A DNA stretch of 64,000 nucleotides from positions 85,917 to 149,916 of the forward strand of contig OENT01000256.1 of assembly GCA_900239685.1 (NCBI GenBank). Reading direction: 5' to 3'. Under the pieces are notes generated by a model that was not told where the DNA came from, did not search any database, and saw only the letters and a program-made list of their open reading frames with translations. Positions 60,917 to 64,000 of the stretch are shown here, one piece after another (the first letter of the stretch is position 1; each line of letters starts with the position of its first letter). The translations under genes and the position numbers were made by a program. Source of the stretch: Rotaria macrura (taxonomy: Eukaryota; Rotifera; Eurotatoria; Philodinida; Philodinidae).

Positions 60917-62761
60917 AGAAATAACATACACAATGCTATCGAACCAGTATGATAGACGAGAGATAAAAAAAGGTGTTGTTAATCTTCATATTACTTTTCT
61001 TTTTAACCAATTGGGTGTTTCTAATATGGTCAAGGTTTCACTATTCGAATTATATATATTATATTGTCATATGTTCAATTTTATCGATATAAAAAAATCT
61101 AAATATAATCTATAGATTTATTCAATGTCATGAAATTATTTTTTCATATCAAACCTTCAAAAACACCAATTCTACTGAAAATATTTTGATTGACATAGAG
61201 TTATAAAACGATAAAGTAAAGAAAATATTGTTCATTTCAAATCAATCGGAACAGATTATGATAAAACTAACAGAGACTATCTAGAGATGTATATTTCATA
61301 TTCATTCGATAACTTCACAGAATAAAACAGAAATCAGACCTTGAACAACTGTTTTTCATCTGAACACATCACAAGAAAATATTTTTATTTGCTATATTTT
61401 TTCAGTATCGAATTCATCTTCTTAGTCGTTGCATCATTTTCCTTTTTCAATTTCTCCATTCAAGGCTTCTGTTTCTCGCTTCGAATTCAATCTGAAATGT
61501 TGGTAAATGTATTTTATTCAAATTCCTGTTATAGTCTGCTTCTATTTTGCGTAGTTCCCTTCCTCAATTCATTTAGTTTTGTTCCAAAATGAGTTTGAGG
61601 TAAGATATTTACTTCATGTCATTATTTTTTAAAATAAAAACGACACTTTTGCCCTATACTTACCAGTATTTCGTCGACTAACAAACCGATTATCTATACC
61701 AGATTATCTTCAAATAGCTCATCGCCATCATGTAAATCGTGCGTGGAGAAGATCGACTTGATTCGAGCAAAAATCGATCGAGAATTCCAGATGATTTTTA
61801 TTCAATCTGCTAAATTTGATAATTCCCTATATAGATAGTGATTTGGATATGTGATGAAGATCAATAGATATATATTCCTAAAACAGATGTTACGGATATC
61901 TTGTTCAGTCAAACTTGGGAAGCTATGCTTCTCCCAGTGTTATTTTTGCTTGAGATTTTGTGGCCCATCTACGTTCGGTTGTTATGTTGACGATATCGGT
62001 TTTTCTATAATCATCAATCAACACACGAATGGTTTTTTATGTAGACACGCACATAAGGAATCTTTCAGTTTTGGATAATTTGAGACCATTCTCACCACTG
62101 CTTGATCTTTCAACCCGTTAGTATTTTACCTTGCTTCATAACTTCGTAAGTACATATAATACATGATACAAAGACGCACATGTCAGCTCTATCGACGAGA
62201 CCATCAGGGAAACAGGGCGTGAATGTGCGTTTGATGAGAAGAGTGCCACGTTCATAACAAACCAGCAGCCACACCCCCGGAAACTATACAGTCTGAAAGA
62301 GCTTTATTGTTGATAAACAGAAGTGAAAGAATGTATGCGTTGTGGTGAAGTTTTTTTTATCACAGGCGAAATTCACATTCTTCTAAAAATATTTTAGTAT
62401 TCATGCGCTTCTCGGTTTTTCCCGTAGTTTCTCTTTTATTTATTTAATAAAACGACGTAAAACAAGGCCCGATACAAAAATAAATACTGCTGGATAAAAC
62501 ACTTTCTTGTTACTTGTGGCTTTTTGCAAGACAGAAAGAAGCGTAAAAAAGCAAGTAAAATAAAAGACAAACATATGTGTTCAGAGAGAGTTATGTATGT
62601 AAAATGTTCGTCTGATCCCAGCATAACTAGTTCAGGTCCAAAAATAATTCTTGAAGTTTTAGCTTTGTAATCATAGACTTGTACGGCTTCGTTTTGTGGG
62701 AGCCGATACGTAACTACTTTGAATTTATCGCGTTTTATTTATTGAGACGATGATGTTACTG
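60917..62761. other. Intergenic DNA between glucanase and vault-protein pseudogene
   Basis: AT-rich 3' flank of the glucanase, then sequence without supported genes. Between 62160 and 62300 the GC content rises briefly without a recognisable feature. Confidence 0.5.
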
Positions 62762-63858
62762 TTATTTTGGAATTTCTTCCGAGTAAAGACTCTCGTTTAA
62801 GAAACTCTTCAATTCGCACGGGTAATTCTTTTCCCAAAGTTCTTCATCTTGTGTTAACATATATGGGCAAGCAATGACCGCACGAATACGACCGGTTCTC
62901 AAGTCACGAACATAGATACCTTCATTTTCATCTAGAAAAGTAACTAGAAGATAGAAAAAGAAAATATTTGACAAATCAAACAAAGTACCTAAAGGTATTG
63001 CTTTTCGTTTCTGTAATACTTCGACTTGTATCGGCGGTATATATTCTCTTGGACCTCAAACTACCCATTTATCACCTTACGAAAAATGAAAAACTTTCAA
63101 TATACAGATTTCCCTAGTCAGTTTCAGATAGTTGAAACATCCGATTAGAAAATAAGAATTCTAGTTTCCTACCAGCTACACGAGTTAAATTATCTATGTC
63201 ATCATTAAACGATTCGATGCATTTGACGAAGATACCTTCATCTTCACTCAATATGTAGACATCTTGAATACCTTTTTCTAATTGTTCATTTGGTTGCAGA
63301 AAAAAGGATTTGTCACCAATGACTAATTTTTTCTTGCCTAATTGGTTTTTGCCATTTACTTAAAAAGAGAATAAAACTCAAAATTATAACTTAATCCAAG
63401 TATAGTTTGACAAAGAACAATCTTACCAGATACTGGATTTAATATGACACAATATTGTCTTGAATTCAATGTTTTTATATCGACAACAGTCACGAGTTCT
63501 TCATAGACACTTAGAATATGTGTTTCAGTTTGTTCTTGAGTAACAAGCCATTCGTCACCATTGTTTCTTATTTGAGACCAAAATCATCCTTGAATGTTTT
63601 CAAAGCTCGTAGATGCAAAGCTTTCTTATCGGTTATAACATGGGCATTTTTAATGCTCACAACTGTTTCATAAGCCAATGGCACATAAGCAACTAACGTT
63701 TTTACTAACCAATGTTCACCTGCTACACGGTGTTGATCCATACGATCGTTAAGTTCTTTTTTAGAACTCAATCGTATTGCTTGATTAGGACCGATGATAA
63801 TAGCAACAATTTGTTCTTCAGCAGATACTTCTTTGCGCGGTATATAGGTACCAGAGCT
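62762..63858 (-). pseudogene. MVP: Major vault protein (MVP) gene copy, broken and 3'-truncated
   Basis: Minus-strand exons spell successive MVP repeats. One exon (about 63850-63427) gives [59 protein letters not shown] and then, in another frame, [25 protein letters not shown]. The next (63358-63173) gives GDKSFFLQPNEQLEKGIQDV and YILSEDEG. The next (63075-62989) gives [18 protein letters not shown]. The last (62931-62762) gives [20 protein letters not shown] and [14 protein letters not shown], then an unrelated tail and stop. Lesions are a frame change at about 63570 and a TGA at 63058-63056 where family members have Arg (CGA to TGA). The shoulder and cap-helix regions (roughly the last 400 residues of MVP) are missing. 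MVP normally forms the vault particle shell. Splice sites remain intact, so the decay is recent or one lesion may be a sequencing error. The 5' part runs off the window. Confidence 0.88.
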
Positions 63859-64000
63859 GCCGGCCTGGCCTGGCGCCTGGCAGGTGCCTGGTGGCCTGCC
63901 AGGCCAGGCCACCTGTCCAGGCTGAATTTTGAAAATTTGGCCTGGCCTGATCCGCCCAGCCAATATATCCAGCCTGGTCCAGGCCAGGCCAGGCCAACAA
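63859..64000. repeat. GC-rich GGCCTGG / CCAGGCC array
   Basis: An abrupt switch to GC-rich sequence built from CCTGGCC and CCAGGCC units in both orientations, including a hairpin GCCTGGCAGG...CCTGCCAGGC at about 63875-63905. It abuts the MVP coding sequence directly (next to a possible GCAG acceptor) and continues past the window end. It is unlike anything else in the 64 kb and is probably part of a mobile element or satellite inserted in or beside an MVP intron. Confidence 0.7.

Noticed and set aside
1..64000. CRISPR arrays, bacterial operons, ribosome binding sites
   Set aside because: No regularly spaced identical repeats were seen, and gene structure with GT-AG introns shows an animal nuclear genome.

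Overview
The window looks like nuclear DNA of an invertebrate animal, most likely a bdelloid rotifer. It is AT-rich and has animal genes with many short GT-AG introns: synaptotagmin, YIF1, a NET1-type RhoGEF, IQCH, major vault protein and a discoidin protein. It also has genes of bacterial, plant or fungal flavour (a YbaY/YscW-like domain fused to a potato-I inhibitor; an intronless WSC-GH128 glucanase), decayed LDLa/EGF/7TM and NHL-repeat genes typical of rotifer gene families, and a short TGTGGG repeat that resembles the bdelloid telomere unit. A run of 20 Ns at 44508-44527 marks a draft assembly. The species assignment is inference; no ribosomal or mitochondrial marker is present.

Layout. 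1-326: 5' end of a secreted discoidin-domain gene (-). 0.33-7.7 kb: gene-poor DNA with two small DNA transposons that share CAAGGGGG termini and carry 8-bp target duplications, plus motif-dense repeat debris. 7.7-13.4 kb: three small unrecognised genes or candidates. 15.9-18.7 kb: synaptotagmin (8 coding exons) with a tRNA-Thr(CGU)-like gene inside intron 1. 21.6-22.4 kb: secreted YbaY-like/potato inhibitor I fusion. 24.4-24.7 kb: small secreted cystine-knot-like protein (-). 26.5-33.3 kb: IQCH (-, 16 exons, 1041 aa). 36.0-41.6 kb: NET1/ARHGEF3-type RhoGEF (11 exons, 524 aa). 43.0-44.4 kb: YIF1 (8 exons, 321 aa). 46.0-52.1 kb: pseudogene of an LDLa/EGF/seven-helix receptor, interrupted by a 1566-bp TA-flanked transposon. 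52.9-54.2 kb: NHL-repeat pseudogene. 54.3-59.7 kb: repeat territory with a CCGGAA-dense element and a 1.3-kb fold-back. 59.8-60.9 kb: WSC-GH128 glucanase. 62.8-64.0 kb: broken, 3'-truncated major vault protein gene next to a GGCCTGG array.

The conserved genes form no pathway: each is a housekeeping or neuronal/ciliary gene with its own promoter region. The right third (46-64 kb) behaves like an accessory compartment, with pseudogenes, nested transposons, a probable horizontally acquired enzyme and a decayed gene copy. Exon boundaries were worked out by hand from GT-AG sites and reading phase. All intact multi-exon models keep phase throughout, but single-base slips are possible.
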